From positions 1-9,901 of the forward strand of contig JAPLHL010000250.1 of assembly GCA_026389655.1 (NCBI GenBank): a stretch of DNA of 9,901 bases, given 5' to 3'. This document shows positions 1 through 6,821 of this stretch, piece by piece. The DNA is from Chloroflexota bacterium. Lineage in GTDB: Bacteria > Chloroflexota > Dehalococcoidia > GIF9 > UBA5629. The position numbers were made by a program, and so were the translations under genes. The notes under the pieces were generated by a model, which did not search any database, was not told the DNA's origin, and saw only the letters and a program-made list of their open reading frames with translations. Position 1 is the stretch's first letter. Each line of letters opens with the position of its first letter.

Positions 1-103
1 ACAGGATAGGTTTATTTCCTATGGGCACCATCGGCTTAGGCAACGTTCCAATCTGTGTGCCCAGCCTTGTGCCTTTTCCACCGGCCAAAATTATCACTTT
101 CAT
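1..103 (-). CDS. Sugar-phosphate nucleotidyltransferase, N-terminal fragment
   Basis: Only the first 34 codons are inside the window; the gene continues past the left edge. Reading leftwards from an ATG at 103, the peptide has the nucleotide-binding signature LAGGKGTRL (residues 6-14) followed by LPKPMVPIGNKPIL (21-34), the classic start of the NTP_transferase family. These enzymes join a sugar-1-phosphate to an NTP to give an activated sugar. The KPMV-IG-KPIL pattern is closer to glucose-1-phosphate cytidylyltransferase and heptose- or mannose-1-phosphate guanylyltransferase types than to RmlA, whose copy here reads PKQLLPV. The nucleotide and sugar cannot be decided from 34 residues. GAGAG at 112-116, 8 nt before the ATG, is a plausible ribosome binding site. 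It lies downstream of rmlD on the same strand but is separated by 156 bp containing its own promoter, so it is probably a separate transcript for another surface sugar. Confidence 0.85.
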   Translation of the reverse strand, partial: MKVIILAGGKGTRLGTQIGTLPKPMVPIGNKPIL

Positions 104-168
104 TTTGTTCGCTCTCAACATCCTTTTGAACGGGCTAATAACGCCGGCAAATACCGAGAATCTACTGT

Positions 169-197
169 ATTATTATTCAAATTCGGATGAATTTCAA
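169..197 (-). promoter_or_regulatory. Sigma-70-type promoter for the left-edge nucleotidyltransferase
   Basis: On the minus strand, TTGAAA (192-197) is followed by a 17-bp spacer and AATAAT (169-174). Each box has one mismatch to consensus. Transcription would start near 162, giving a leader of about 60 nt before the ATG at 103. It lies in the 156-bp gap after rmlD, which holds no other gene. Judged by eye from sequence only. Confidence 0.5.
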
Positions 198-259
198 TAA
201 TTTGCACACGTTTAAATTCTTGTGGATGATGCTGACTATACTCAATTAGCTAATTACCT

Positions 260-1132
260 TTATCGCTCTGCCGTAATATGTCTTTTTTCCATATAATCCT
301 TAAGCGCCAGCTTCCACTCCCGCATATCATCCATGCCCAGTAACCTTAGCTGATAATTCTCTAACACCGAATAACGTGGACGTTCTGCTTTTTGGGGATA
401 CTCCATCGTTGAAATAGGTGTTATACGTGTTCCAAATCCTGTTAGCTTTATTATTTCCTGAGAAAATTCGTACCATGAGCAAATACCCTTATTGGTAATG
501 TGGAATACTCCATAAAACCTTGTATCAATCAGATCCATAATTGCGTTAGCCAGGTCCACAGCATAGGTAGGTGAGAATACCTGATCGTTAACCACACGCA
601 ACTCATCTTTCTCTTGCGCCAACTTGATAATAGTCTCTACAAAATTGCCCCCTTTTCCCATGCTTCCAGCCCGGCCAAAAAGAGCAGATGTGCGTACGAT
701 AAAATACTTTGAACACAAGTGTTGCACGTATGCCTCTCCAGCTAGCTTGGACTCACCATATATGCTAATTGGAGCAGGGCTATCGAACTCGGTATAGGGA
801 CGCGTACGATTCTTGTCCGCTCCAAAAACATAATCGGTACTCAACTGCACCATAGCCGCCTCAATTTGCTGTGCGGCAACTGCTACATTCCTCGCCCCCA
901 GTGCGTTTACTTTGAAGGCCAGGTCAACATTATCCTCGCAGTCATCCACACGCACGTATGCGGCGGTATTGATAATTATTTCCGGCTTATGTTTGTGGCA
1001 TATTTGGAACACAGAATCGATGTCTTTTATGTCTATATCTTTATCCGTCAGGGCCGTCAAGTCATATTTTTTGAGTGCAATGCACAGATCACTGCCAAGT
1101 TGCCCGTTTGCGCCAATCAATAACACTTTCAT
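260..1132 (-). CDS. rmlD: dTDP-4-dehydrorhamnose reductase (RmlD)
   Basis: Catalyses the last step of dTDP-L-rhamnose synthesis, NAD(P)H-dependent reduction of dTDP-4-dehydro-L-rhamnose, in the cytoplasm. The 290-residue length is normal for the family. It is a short-chain dehydrogenase-type Rossmann protein: GANGQLG at 7-13 binds the cofactor, the TAAY-VD segment near 56-63 is typical of RmlD, STDYVF lies at 98-103, and the YxxxK catalytic pair is Y125 and K129 in YGESK. RTSALFGR (147-154) and the RPR-S-L motif near 230 are also family features. The ATG overlaps the rmlB stop by 4 bp (ATGA) and no Shine-Dalgarno sequence is evident, so translation is probably coupled to rmlB. It is the last gene of the rmlACBD operon; no stem-loop terminator is visible after it. 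Confidence 0.95.
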   Translation of the reverse strand: MKVLLIGANGQLGSDLCIALKKYDLTALTDKDIDIKDIDSVFQICHKHKPEIIINTAAYVRVDDCEDNVDLAFKVNALGARNVAVAAQQIEAAMVQLSTDYVFGADKNRTRPYTEFDSPAPISIYGESKLAGEAYVQHLCSKYFIVRTSALFGRAGSMGKGGNFVETIIKLAQEKDELRVVNDQVFSPTYAVDLANAIMDLIDTRFYGVFHITNKGICSWYEFSQEIIKLTGFGTRITPISTMEYPQKAERPRYSVLENYQLRLLGMDDMREWKLALKDYMEKRHITAER

Positions 1133-2133
1133 CGGTGATGATACATTCTTTCGTAATATTTCGAGTATTCGCCACTCTTAATACGGCGCCACCAGGAATC
1201 ATTTTGCTTATACCAGTCCACTGTCATCTCCATTGCTCGGTTAAAGTCATAGGATGGAGCCCACCCCAACTCCCTGCGTATCTTCTTGTCATCCAGGCTG
1301 TAGCGCCAATCATGGCCAGGTCTGTCAGCTACAAAATGCATCATGTCTTGCTTTTTCCCCAGCAGTTCTAATAGCGTATGCACGATTTCAAGGTTAGTCT
1401 TTTCACTGCTCCCAGCAATATTGTATATCTCGCCCACCTTACCGTTTTCCAAAACCGATAATATCGCATTGCAATGGTCTTCGACATAGATCCAATCACG
1501 CACGTTCAGGCCGTCACCGTAAACCGGTATTGATTTACCCTCTATAACATTACTGATCGCCAATGGAATTAATTTCTCAGGGAACTGGTACGGACCGTAG
1601 TTATTCGTGCAGCGTGTAATCACCACAGGCGTTTTATGAGTATTCCAATAGGCCAATGCCAGCAAATCTGCTGATGCCTTGCTGGCCGAATAGGGGCTGC
1701 CCGGAGCTAGATTGGAAAGCTCGGTGAAGCTGCCATTTTCTATAGAGCCATAAACTTCATCGGTAGAGACCTGGACGTATTTTTTTATACCATATTTCTG
1801 AGCGCCTTCAAGCAATATCAACGTTCCCTCAATATTGGTACGGATAAACGGTGATGCGTCCAGTATGCTGCGGTCTACATGCGATTCAGCAGCAAAATTA
1901 ACTATTGCGTCGAAGCCTTCTGAAAGAAGTGTATCGACTGTTACACGATCTGCTATATCGCCGTGTGCAAAACGATATCCTTTATGCTTCTCTATATCCT
2001 TAAGATTTTCCAGGTTTCCGCAATATGTCAGGCAGTCGAGGTTAACAAGGTCCCATCCAGGCCGTCTGTTCAATATCAGCCTGATAAAATTGCTTCCAAT
2101 AAAGCCGGCTCCGCCGGTAACCAGAATCTTCAT
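1129..2133 (-). CDS. rmlB: dTDP-glucose 4,6-dehydratase (RmlB)
   Basis: Second enzyme of dTDP-L-rhamnose synthesis: NAD-dependent conversion of dTDP-glucose to dTDP-4-keto-6-deoxyglucose. With the start at 2133 the protein has 334 residues, usual for RmlB. An extended-SDR Rossmann fold is shown by TGGAGFIG (6-13). The dehydratase active site STDEVYG (123-129) supplies the T124-D125-E126 triad, and Y148-K152 (YSASK) is the SDR catalytic pair. NNYGPYQFPEKLIP (167-180) and the later VRDWIYVEDH segment are RmlB hallmarks. An in-frame ATG at 2172 would add 13 residues before the Rossmann strand and overlap rmlC. I prefer 2133 because MKILVTGGAGFIG begins like family members and AGGA sits a few bases upstream. 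rmlC ends 10 bp before it; rmlD overlaps its stop. Confidence 0.96.
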   Translation of the reverse strand: MKILVTGGAGFIGSNFIRLILNRRPGWDLVNLDCLTYCGNLENLKDIEKHKGYRFAHGDIADRVTVDTLLSEGFDAIVNFAAESHVDRSILDASPFIRTNIEGTLILLEGAQKYGIKKYVQVSTDEVYGSIENGSFTELSNLAPGSPYSASKASADLLALAYWNTHKTPVVITRCTNNYGPYQFPEKLIPLAISNVIEGKSIPVYGDGLNVRDWIYVEDHCNAILSVLENGKVGEIYNIAGSSEKTNLEIVHTLLELLGKKQDMMHFVADRPGHDWRYSLDDKKIRRELGWAPSYDFNRAMEMTVDWYKQNDSWWRRIKSGEYSKYYERMYHHR

Positions 2134-2143
2134 AATTTTCCTG

Positions 2144-2659
2144 TTATTTATAGGGAGGATAGAACCAGTCAAAAGGTCGATTCACCCTCGGATCGTTTTT
2201 GTTGCCATTTATTTCCACAGGCACTATTGTTGGGTCATTCCAGGGACGGCGTTCTTCATCAGGATTCTTCGCATCATAAAGCATATTTGTGAAATAAACG
2301 GTTATTGAAGGCTCATCACTTATATTTTTAGTCCCATGCCAGTAATACCCGGGGATTCTCACCAGTGTAGGTTTATTGCTGCTGTTAACGATCTCGATCA
2401 GCTTTTTGGATTTATCATCATATGCACAAATCTTAAGAGCACCTTTAACCACCAGAAAATAATCTACCTGACCTCTCATATGTCTATGCCAGGCACGCAC
2501 GATGCCTGGATAGCTCTGGCTCAAATTAGCCTGGTTAAACCATTCATCAATAAGTTCAGACCAATCTGACCTGATAGCTTCAGCGAACAAGCCGCGTTCA
2601 TCTGGAAGCAGGTTAATCTCCTGTGACTTAATCCCTTCTAAAGAATATTTTTTTATCAC
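2144..2659 (-). CDS. rmlC: RmlC-like dTDP-4-dehydrorhamnose 3,5-epimerase (divergent)
   Basis: Its place between rmlA and rmlB makes it the probable 3,5-epimerase of dTDP-4-keto-6-deoxyglucose. The 171 residues fit a single cupin-fold RmlC. Visible family features are the N-terminal DERGLF segment (20-25), a histidine in RAWHRH (55-60) where canonical enzymes have RG-H-Q, a cupin strand VVKGALKICAYDD (70-82), and Y128 followed by W140-N141-D142-P143, matching the WNDP element. It is divergent: RGLHYQ becomes RAWHRH, and the usual FAHGF region reads GYYWHG (104-109). It could have altered stereospecificity or be a related 3- or 5-epimerase; no other rmlC is present in the window. The start is GTG at 2659 with GGAG about 11 nt upstream (2671-2674), so initiation may be weak. 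The gap to rmlA is 26 bp. Confidence 0.8.
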   Translation of the reverse strand: MIKKYSLEGIKSQEINLLPDERGLFAEAIRSDWSELIDEWFNQANLSQSYPGIVRAWHRHMRGQVDYFLVVKGALKICAYDDKSKKLIEIVNSSNKPTLVRIPGYYWHGTKNISDEPSITVYFTNMLYDAKNPDEERRPWNDPTIVPVEINGNKNDPRVNRPFDWFYPPYK

Positions 2660-2685
2660 GTCAAATATATCTCCATTTCCCGATA

Positions 2686-3765
2686 CTACAGTTCTACCAC
2701 TGCATCATCACCCAAAAACAATTTTTTATGCCTGAAATTTCCCGCCACATTGACGACCTTGCAGCCCCGGCCGATTATGCTATCCGTCAGCCGATCCACG
2801 TTTTTAATATGGCATCCACCCAGTATCACCGAGTGTTCAATTGCTGAATCCTCAATTACCGTCCCTTCCCCGATGCTGGTAAAAGGTCCGACGAACGAAT
2901 TCTGGATGCAACAGCCCTCTGCGATGGAGACAGGGCCGCGTATCTTGCTGTTAATTACTTCGGCGCCCCGGCGTATTTCTACCCTTCCAGCAATATTGCT
3001 TTCAGCGTCCACTTTGCCATGTACCTCTCTTTTCAACAGGTCATCCAGAACAACCCGGTTGGCTTCCAGCATATCGTCCTTCTTACCTGTATCCAGCCAC
3101 CACCCGGTCAGTATATAGCTGCCCACTTTCCTGTGATTATCGATCATATTTTGTATAGCATCGGTGATTTCAAGCTCGCCTCGCCAGGATGGCTTAATAT
3201 TTTTTATGGCTGCATGAACATGCTTGTTAAAAAGGTATACACCTACAATGGCAAGGTCACTTTTGGGTTTCTTGGGCTTTTCTACCAGGTGCAGCAGCGA
3301 ACCATCCTTATTTACTTCGGCCACGCCAAAAAGGGTGGGATCCCGCACAGACTTGAGTAAAATCAGGGAATCGCAATTATCATTGCTGAACTGCTCTACA
3401 AATTTTTTAACCCCACCATGGATGAGGTTATCACCCAGAAACATAAGAAAAGACGATTGCCCGAGATAATCCCCGGCAGTGCTTACTGCATGCGCTAACC
3501 CGCGAGGTTCATCCTGCATGATATAGGTGATCCGGGCACCCCATTTTGACCCATCACCGGCAAACTCTTTGATCAGATGGCCGGTCTCCGGAGCAATGAT
3601 CATGCCCACATCTGTAATACCGGCATCAACAACCTGGTCCAGCACATAGGATAGAATAGGCTTATTGGCAACAGGTAATAGTTGTTTTGGGATGGTGGTA
3701 GTAAGCGGCTTAAGCCGGGTACCCTTGCCACCTGCTAATATCAAAGCTTTTATCTTCTTTTTCAT
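2686..3765 (-). CDS. rmlA: Glucose-1-phosphate thymidylyltransferase, long form (RmlA)
   Basis: First step of dTDP-L-rhamnose synthesis: glucose-1-phosphate plus dTTP gives dTDP-glucose. With the ATG at 3765 the protein has 359 residues, well above the roughly 290 of classical RmlA and matching the long-form family (StrD-like). The N-terminal catalytic domain has LAGGKGTRL (10-18), [13 protein letters not shown] (26-38), FLGDN with the metal-binding D112, EKP near 162, and [16 protein letters not shown] near 221-236. From about residue 250 to the end, hexapeptide-like I/V-rich repeats indicate a left-handed beta-helix, as in GlmU-like nucleotidyltransferases. An in-frame GTG at 3777 would add four residues (MRLA). 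Neither start has a clear Shine-Dalgarno site; ATG is preferred by codon type. It opens the operon 35 nt below the -10 box. A different hexose-1-phosphate substrate is possible, but context favours RmlA. Confidence 0.92.
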   Translation of the reverse strand: MKKKIKALILAGGKGTRLKPLTTTIPKQLLPVANKPILSYVLDQVVDAGITDVGMIIAPETGHLIKEFAGDGSKWGARITYIMQDEPRGLAHAVSTAGDYLGQSSFLMFLGDNLIHGGVKKFVEQFSNDNCDSLILLKSVRDPTLFGVAEVNKDGSLLHLVEKPKKPKSDLAIVGVYLFNKHVHAAIKNIKPSWRGELEITDAIQNMIDNHRKVGSYILTGWWLDTGKKDDMLEANRVVLDDLLKREVHGKVDAESNIAGRVEIRRGAEVINSKIRGPVSIAEGCCIQNSFVGPFTSIGEGTVIEDSAIEHSVILGGCHIKNVDRLTDSIIGRGCKVVNVAGNFRHKKLFLGDDAVVEL

Positions 3766-3794
3766 AGCCAGCCGCACGATACATGTTGAATTAT

Positions 3795-3818
3795 CGTGAA
3801 TTATGTCAAATTTTCACG
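3795..3818. promoter_or_regulatory. Inverted repeat overlapping the rml promoter, possible operator
   Basis: CGTGAA (3795-3800) and TTCACG (3813-3818) are perfect 6-bp inverted arms separated by 12 bp. One arm lies at the start-site edge of the -10 box and the other inside the spacer. A dimeric repressor bound here would block the polymerase. The 24-bp span has symmetric half-sites spaced 18 bp centre to centre, not quite two helical turns. The site is short enough to arise by chance. Confidence 0.3.
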
Positions 3819-3828
3819 TATATATCAA
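3800..3828 (-). promoter_or_regulatory. Promoter of the rmlACBD operon
   Basis: On the minus strand TTGATA (3823-3828), a 17-bp spacer and CATAAT (3800-3805) form a good sigma-70-type promoter with one mismatch per box. Transcription would begin near 3793, about 28 nt before the rmlA ATG, consistent with a short leader. A perfect TTGACA (3804-3809) also occurs but has no -10 box at proper spacing, so it is probably not the -35. Confidence 0.55.
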
Positions 3829-4024
3829 ATACCGTACACGTTAGGCGCGTTAGTATCACCTCGTATCATTATTTATATTAGCTCGAACAGCCGGAATGCA
3901 CCACAGTTACTAAATATTATTTGAGTCTTAAACCTTTCAAGGCATCTGTTTAATGAGTTCTCTTCAACCGCTCACAAGCAAAGTAACAAGAAATAGACCT
4001 TTTATTCAGCGTATAGCTCTGGCG

Positions 4025-6370
4025 TTACTGGGACTGATACTGGAAAATCTTGACATATGATATCGTAACCGGGCCGTCTTGTTTCTTCTGACTTGAGCTG
4101 TATATCAACTTATAGTTTTTGAGAGCATCCAGTGGCACCGGGCTGATATAGGGGTCATTTCCTACGATCCGGTACATTTTGGGCTTTTGAGAAGCGATGA
4201 ACTGCTCAGCTTCCTGTGTAGAAGTAAATTTCTTAATATCGTTTATCGCCTTATACTGCTTATTATCACTGGCTATAACATTATCGTAGCCAACCACAGT
4301 AATCTCGCTTGGGGCCACCTGTTTGCCATCGAAATTGTATAGCCTGACGACCATGGTTTGATAATATGCAGGGTAAAACAGCACGGTGGGAGCATATTTA
4401 TCATTCTGCTTTTGAATATAAACATCATAGTATTGTTGATACGAGCTGCCAATCCAGGTTGGCAAGGCAAAAAATTTGCTATCATACGAAGCTATCTCAT
4501 CATCTATAATGACGTATTTGATATTTATATCTTTGATCGCATTCGCAGCGGACAACTCGTCTTGAGCCAATAAGTATTTAGATTCGCCCATTAACCCATT
4601 AGTACCAGGATTTGAAAAGGGTATCCTTCTGGCAATACGCGATATCCAATAGCCGTAATCCCACCACGACAGAACACCATAAGCATTCTGGGGATAAATA
4701 AAGCCACCAGGTTCGCCGGGTGCTTTATATTGCCCGTAATACGCGTTTGCATTCTCTAGCGGCTCAGGAGAATTAGAACGCAGCCATTCAAGCGACTCAA
4801 ACCATGCGTTTGACGGGGCAAACAGCGGACGTGTTGCAACATCGATGGACGGCTTACTACCATCAGGCAATGGCCCGAGATTTGGATAAACCATCACAAA
4901 TATGGATACTACCAGTACAATTACCATGAATACGGGATTGCCCTTACTCGATTTGCCTGCCTTCGCCTCACGTATCCTGGCAGCCTTAGTCCTGGCGGCA
5001 GGACGTTTGTTATCCTCCGGCATACGCTGCCTGCCAAATCCAACCAGGTTAAGGATCCACCAGATAAAATAACCAGAGAGTACTGCGAAATTGACGGCCA
5101 AATAGTACGCAAATCTCCTCATAGCCAGCGCCGCCAATACCATCAGTACGCTCCAAATAATAAGCAGTATTTTCAACGGTTCCGGCTTTTTTATCGCCTG
5201 ATAGGTCATCAATACTAAGCCTGCCAGGCCCAAGAACAAGCCAATAGTAAAATTACCGTATGCAATAGCGAAAGTAACCTCATTCCCCTGCAGCAGAAGA
5301 GGCTGCATCTCCATATTCGTTGTGCCCGGGTACCAACGAAATATGCCTATTAACATGTTAAATAAAAGAGCATATGTTGATGGCGACACAAAGTACAACA
5401 AGCCAATCCCGACTATACCTGCCACAGCTAGCACTAAAATGAAATATCTGCTTTTAATATGGCGGCCGGACATTAAAGCTGCAATCACCGTCATGATAAC
5501 GACGAGAATAATCGCTGCCACGATAGATAGTGATGTGAAATAGCTACGTGCTGAAGGAGAATAAATAATCAGCCCGACAAGAATAATTGCGACCCCCAAT
5601 GCGCCGGTTGTGTAGATACTCCGTCCTTTTGCATAGTCGATGATGATTTGAATCGCCAGGAACAGGACCAATATTAGGGGCAAAAGCGCCGCACCTGCCC
5701 AGATAAGCATATATATCGCCAGCGACAGTCCGGCCACAGCGCAATAGACCGCAGGCTTGATAATAGATTTCCAACCTTTTTCCCTTATGCTATCAAGGCT
5801 GATGTCTTCACTTTCTTTAAAGGCCAGCATAACAAACATGATAAAGCACGTAACGAACAAAGACTCGGCAATATGATGGTCCGTATAACCCAGCAGCGAG
5901 CGGTTCAGAAACTCACCTGGCATGATCGCCAGCATTCCGGCAGCCAGCAACCCGGCCCATACATTTTTCAAAGCTTTGCCAATGAAAAAAGAAGCTATGA
6001 TAGTTAACGCCGCCAATACGGGGGGGATATAGACCGCAATTACGTCGGTAAGATGCTGATCAGGTTTGCCCAGACTGAATAGCCAGACAATCCCACCCAT
6101 TAAGTAGGCGAAGAAGTTCGATTGCGAAGTGGTGCTAGCCCCTCCTGGAAATATGAAGTATGGATCGAACTGGGTAAGATTAGGAAAATGGCTGGCAAGA
6201 TTATCCAGTAGCCTTCCATAATAATATGCATCTACGCCAGTCAGCTTCACCCAATCGTTGACAAACACCTGATTATACGGTAGCGCTACCCTTAACCATA
6301 ACGCAACCGCCACAATGATTATAAGCAGGAGCAGGACTAACACCCACGTGGGAATTCTCTTAAATATCAT
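4025..6370 (-). CDS. STT3/AglB/PglB-type oligosaccharyltransferase
   Basis: Predicted integral membrane enzyme that transfers an oligosaccharide from a lipid carrier to asparagine of exported proteins. The 781 residues begin with a strong membrane segment (about 8-29), then roughly a dozen more to about 505, then an extracytoplasmic C-terminal domain. Signatures in order are D47 in GVDAYYYGR (first external-loop acidic residue), GYTDHHIAE (161-169, D164 and E169, metal site), TNME (351-354, TIXE-like motif in external loop 5), RRF at 428-430, and WWDYG at 569-573, the sequon-binding signature. A later DELSAANAIKDINIK region may carry the DK-type motif. The spacing of WWDYG and the DHH motif look more AglB-like than Campylobacter PglB-like. 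A basic loop at about 446-487 precedes the last membrane helix. GAGG 2 nt or AAGG about 9 nt before the ATG may serve as ribosome binding site. It is monocistronic with its own promoter. Confidence 0.92.
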   Translation of the reverse strand: MIFKRIPTWVLVLLLLIIIVAVALWLRVALPYNQVFVNDWVKLTGVDAYYYGRLLDNLASHFPNLTQFDPYFIFPGGASTTSQSNFFAYLMGGIVWLFSLGKPDQHLTDVIAVYIPPVLAALTIIASFFIGKALKNVWAGLLAAGMLAIMPGEFLNRSLLGYTDHHIAESLFVTCFIMFVMLAFKESEDISLDSIREKGWKSIIKPAVYCAVAGLSLAIYMLIWAGAALLPLILVLFLAIQIIIDYAKGRSIYTTGALGVAIILVGLIIYSPSARSYFTSLSIVAAIILVVIMTVIAALMSGRHIKSRYFILVLAVAGIVGIGLLYFVSPSTYALLFNMLIGIFRWYPGTTNMEMQPLLLQGNEVTFAIAYGNFTIGLFLGLAGLVLMTYQAIKKPEPLKILLIIWSVLMVLAALAMRRFAYYLAVNFAVLSGYFIWWILNLVGFGRQRMPEDNKRPAARTKAARIREAKAGKSSKGNPVFMVIVLVVSIFVMVYPNLGPLPDGSKPSIDVATRPLFAPSNAWFESLEWLRSNSPEPLENANAYYGQYKAPGEPGGFIYPQNAYGVLSWWDYGYWISRIARRIPFSNPGTNGLMGESKYLLAQDELSAANAIKDINIKYVIIDDEIASYDSKFFALPTWIGSSYQQYYDVYIQKQNDKYAPTVLFYPAYYQTMVVRLYNFDGKQVAPSEITVVGYDNVIASDNKQYKAINDIKKFTSTQEAEQFIASQKPKMYRIVGNDPYISPVPLDALKNYKLIYSSSQKKQDGPVTISYVKIFQYQSQ

Positions 6371-6390
6371 ATCCTCAAACCTTGCGGTAG

Positions 6391-6420
6391 ATTATAGCCT
6401 GTACCTCGTAAACATGACAA
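6391..6420 (-). promoter_or_regulatory. Promoter of the oligosaccharyltransferase gene
   Basis: On the minus strand TTGTCA (6415-6420) lies 18 bp upstream of a perfect TATAAT (6391-6396). Transcription would start near 6384, leaving a leader of about 14 nt that still includes GAGG next to the ATG. The -35 box overlaps the 8-bp palindrome ACAATTGT (6417-6424), which sits between the two divergent promoters. Confidence 0.55.
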
Positions 6421-6440
6421 TTGTTAAAACTATAATGTAC

Positions 6441-6469
6441 TTGACTTACAGACTCCTACAGTATATTGT
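6441..6469 (+). promoter_or_regulatory. Candidate promoter for the histidine kinase transcript
   Basis: TTGACT (6441-6446), a 17-bp spacer and TATTGT (6464-6469) form a plausible sigma-70-type promoter with a good -35 and a weaker -10. It is back to back with the oligosaccharyltransferase promoter, with 20 bp between the two -35 boxes. If used, the leader to the kinase ATG would be about 345 nt, which contains the small ORF at 6515-6820. Confidence 0.35.
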
Positions 6470-6514
6470 ATTCAAAGTCCTTCTAATAAAGATCAGGTCT
6501 TTAAGGCAGGTATT

Positions 6515-6820
6515 GTGCAGAAGGGGGGCATTGGCATAGATACTCCGAACGGTGCAACTGATGCACTTGCAAGTATAATCACGCTCCCGAAAACCTTTTT
6601 ACAATATACTTCAATTCCGTTCGTAGTCATCGTCTCACTTATACTCCTCGCCTGTTTTCTCGAAATCCAATACGTCAATATCCTTACATCCAGTATTATT
6701 AACTTGAATGGCACTATAGCCACATGCATTATCATTTCATGGCCTGCCCAGTACTATGGCTTACAATGGACTCGCCGGACTTCCCGAGCAATATCTGCAG
6801 ACTTCAAGGATTATCGCTGA
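6515..6820 (+). CDS. Doubtful small membrane ORF upstream of the kinase
   Basis: A GTG-started ORF of 101 codons whose TGA ends one base before the kinase ATG. In its favour, AAGG (6503-6506) lies 8 nt before the GTG, a candidate promoter lies about 45 nt upstream, and residues about 33-49 (SIPFVVIVSLILLACFL) form one clear hydrophobic segment, so a small membrane protein translated ahead of the kinase is conceivable. Against it, the product matches no family I recognise, the N-terminus GGIGIDTPNGATDA has no known meaning to me, and most of the same DNA (6493-6735) is also open on the minus strand. The rest of the 451-bp divergent gap (6371-6821) shows only promoters; I saw no riboswitch or terminator in it. 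It may simply be long untranslated leader. Confidence 0.22.
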   Translation: MQKGGIGIDTPNGATDALASIITLPKTFLQYTSIPFVVIVSLILLACFLEIQYVNILTSSIINLNGTIATCIIISWPAQYYGLQWTRRTSRAISADFKDYR

Positions 6821-6821
6821 A

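Noticed and set aside
244..255. Perfect 12-bp palindrome AATTAGCTAATT just after rmlD, as a terminator
   Set aside because: It is AT-rich with no loop and no following T-tract, so it cannot form a stable terminator hairpin. It could be a chance palindrome or a protein site.
2102..2117. GC-rich inverted repeat near the start of rmlB (GCCGGCTCCGCCGG region)
   Set aside because: It lies inside the codons for the Gly-rich nucleotide-binding motif and is explained by coding sequence.
2134..2172. Upstream ATG at 2172 as the rmlB start
   Set aside because: It would overlap rmlC and add 13 residues before the Rossmann strand. The ATG at 2133 has AGGA upstream and gives the usual N-terminus.
3804..3809. 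Perfect TTGACA on the minus strand as the -35 of the rml promoter
   Set aside because: At 17 bp spacing the downstream hexamer is ACATGT, a poor -10. The TTGATA-N17-CATAAT pair that overlaps it fits better.
3829..4024. A small gene or terminator between the oligosaccharyltransferase and rmlA
   Set aside because: No ORF of note and no GC-rich stem followed by T residues on either strand. Apart from the rml promoter it appears to be plain spacer.
6756..6821. Upstream ATG at 6756 as the histidine kinase start
   Set aside because: It would put 22 mostly polar residues before a typical signal peptide; the ATG at 6822 gives the lysine-plus-hydrophobic start expected for export.
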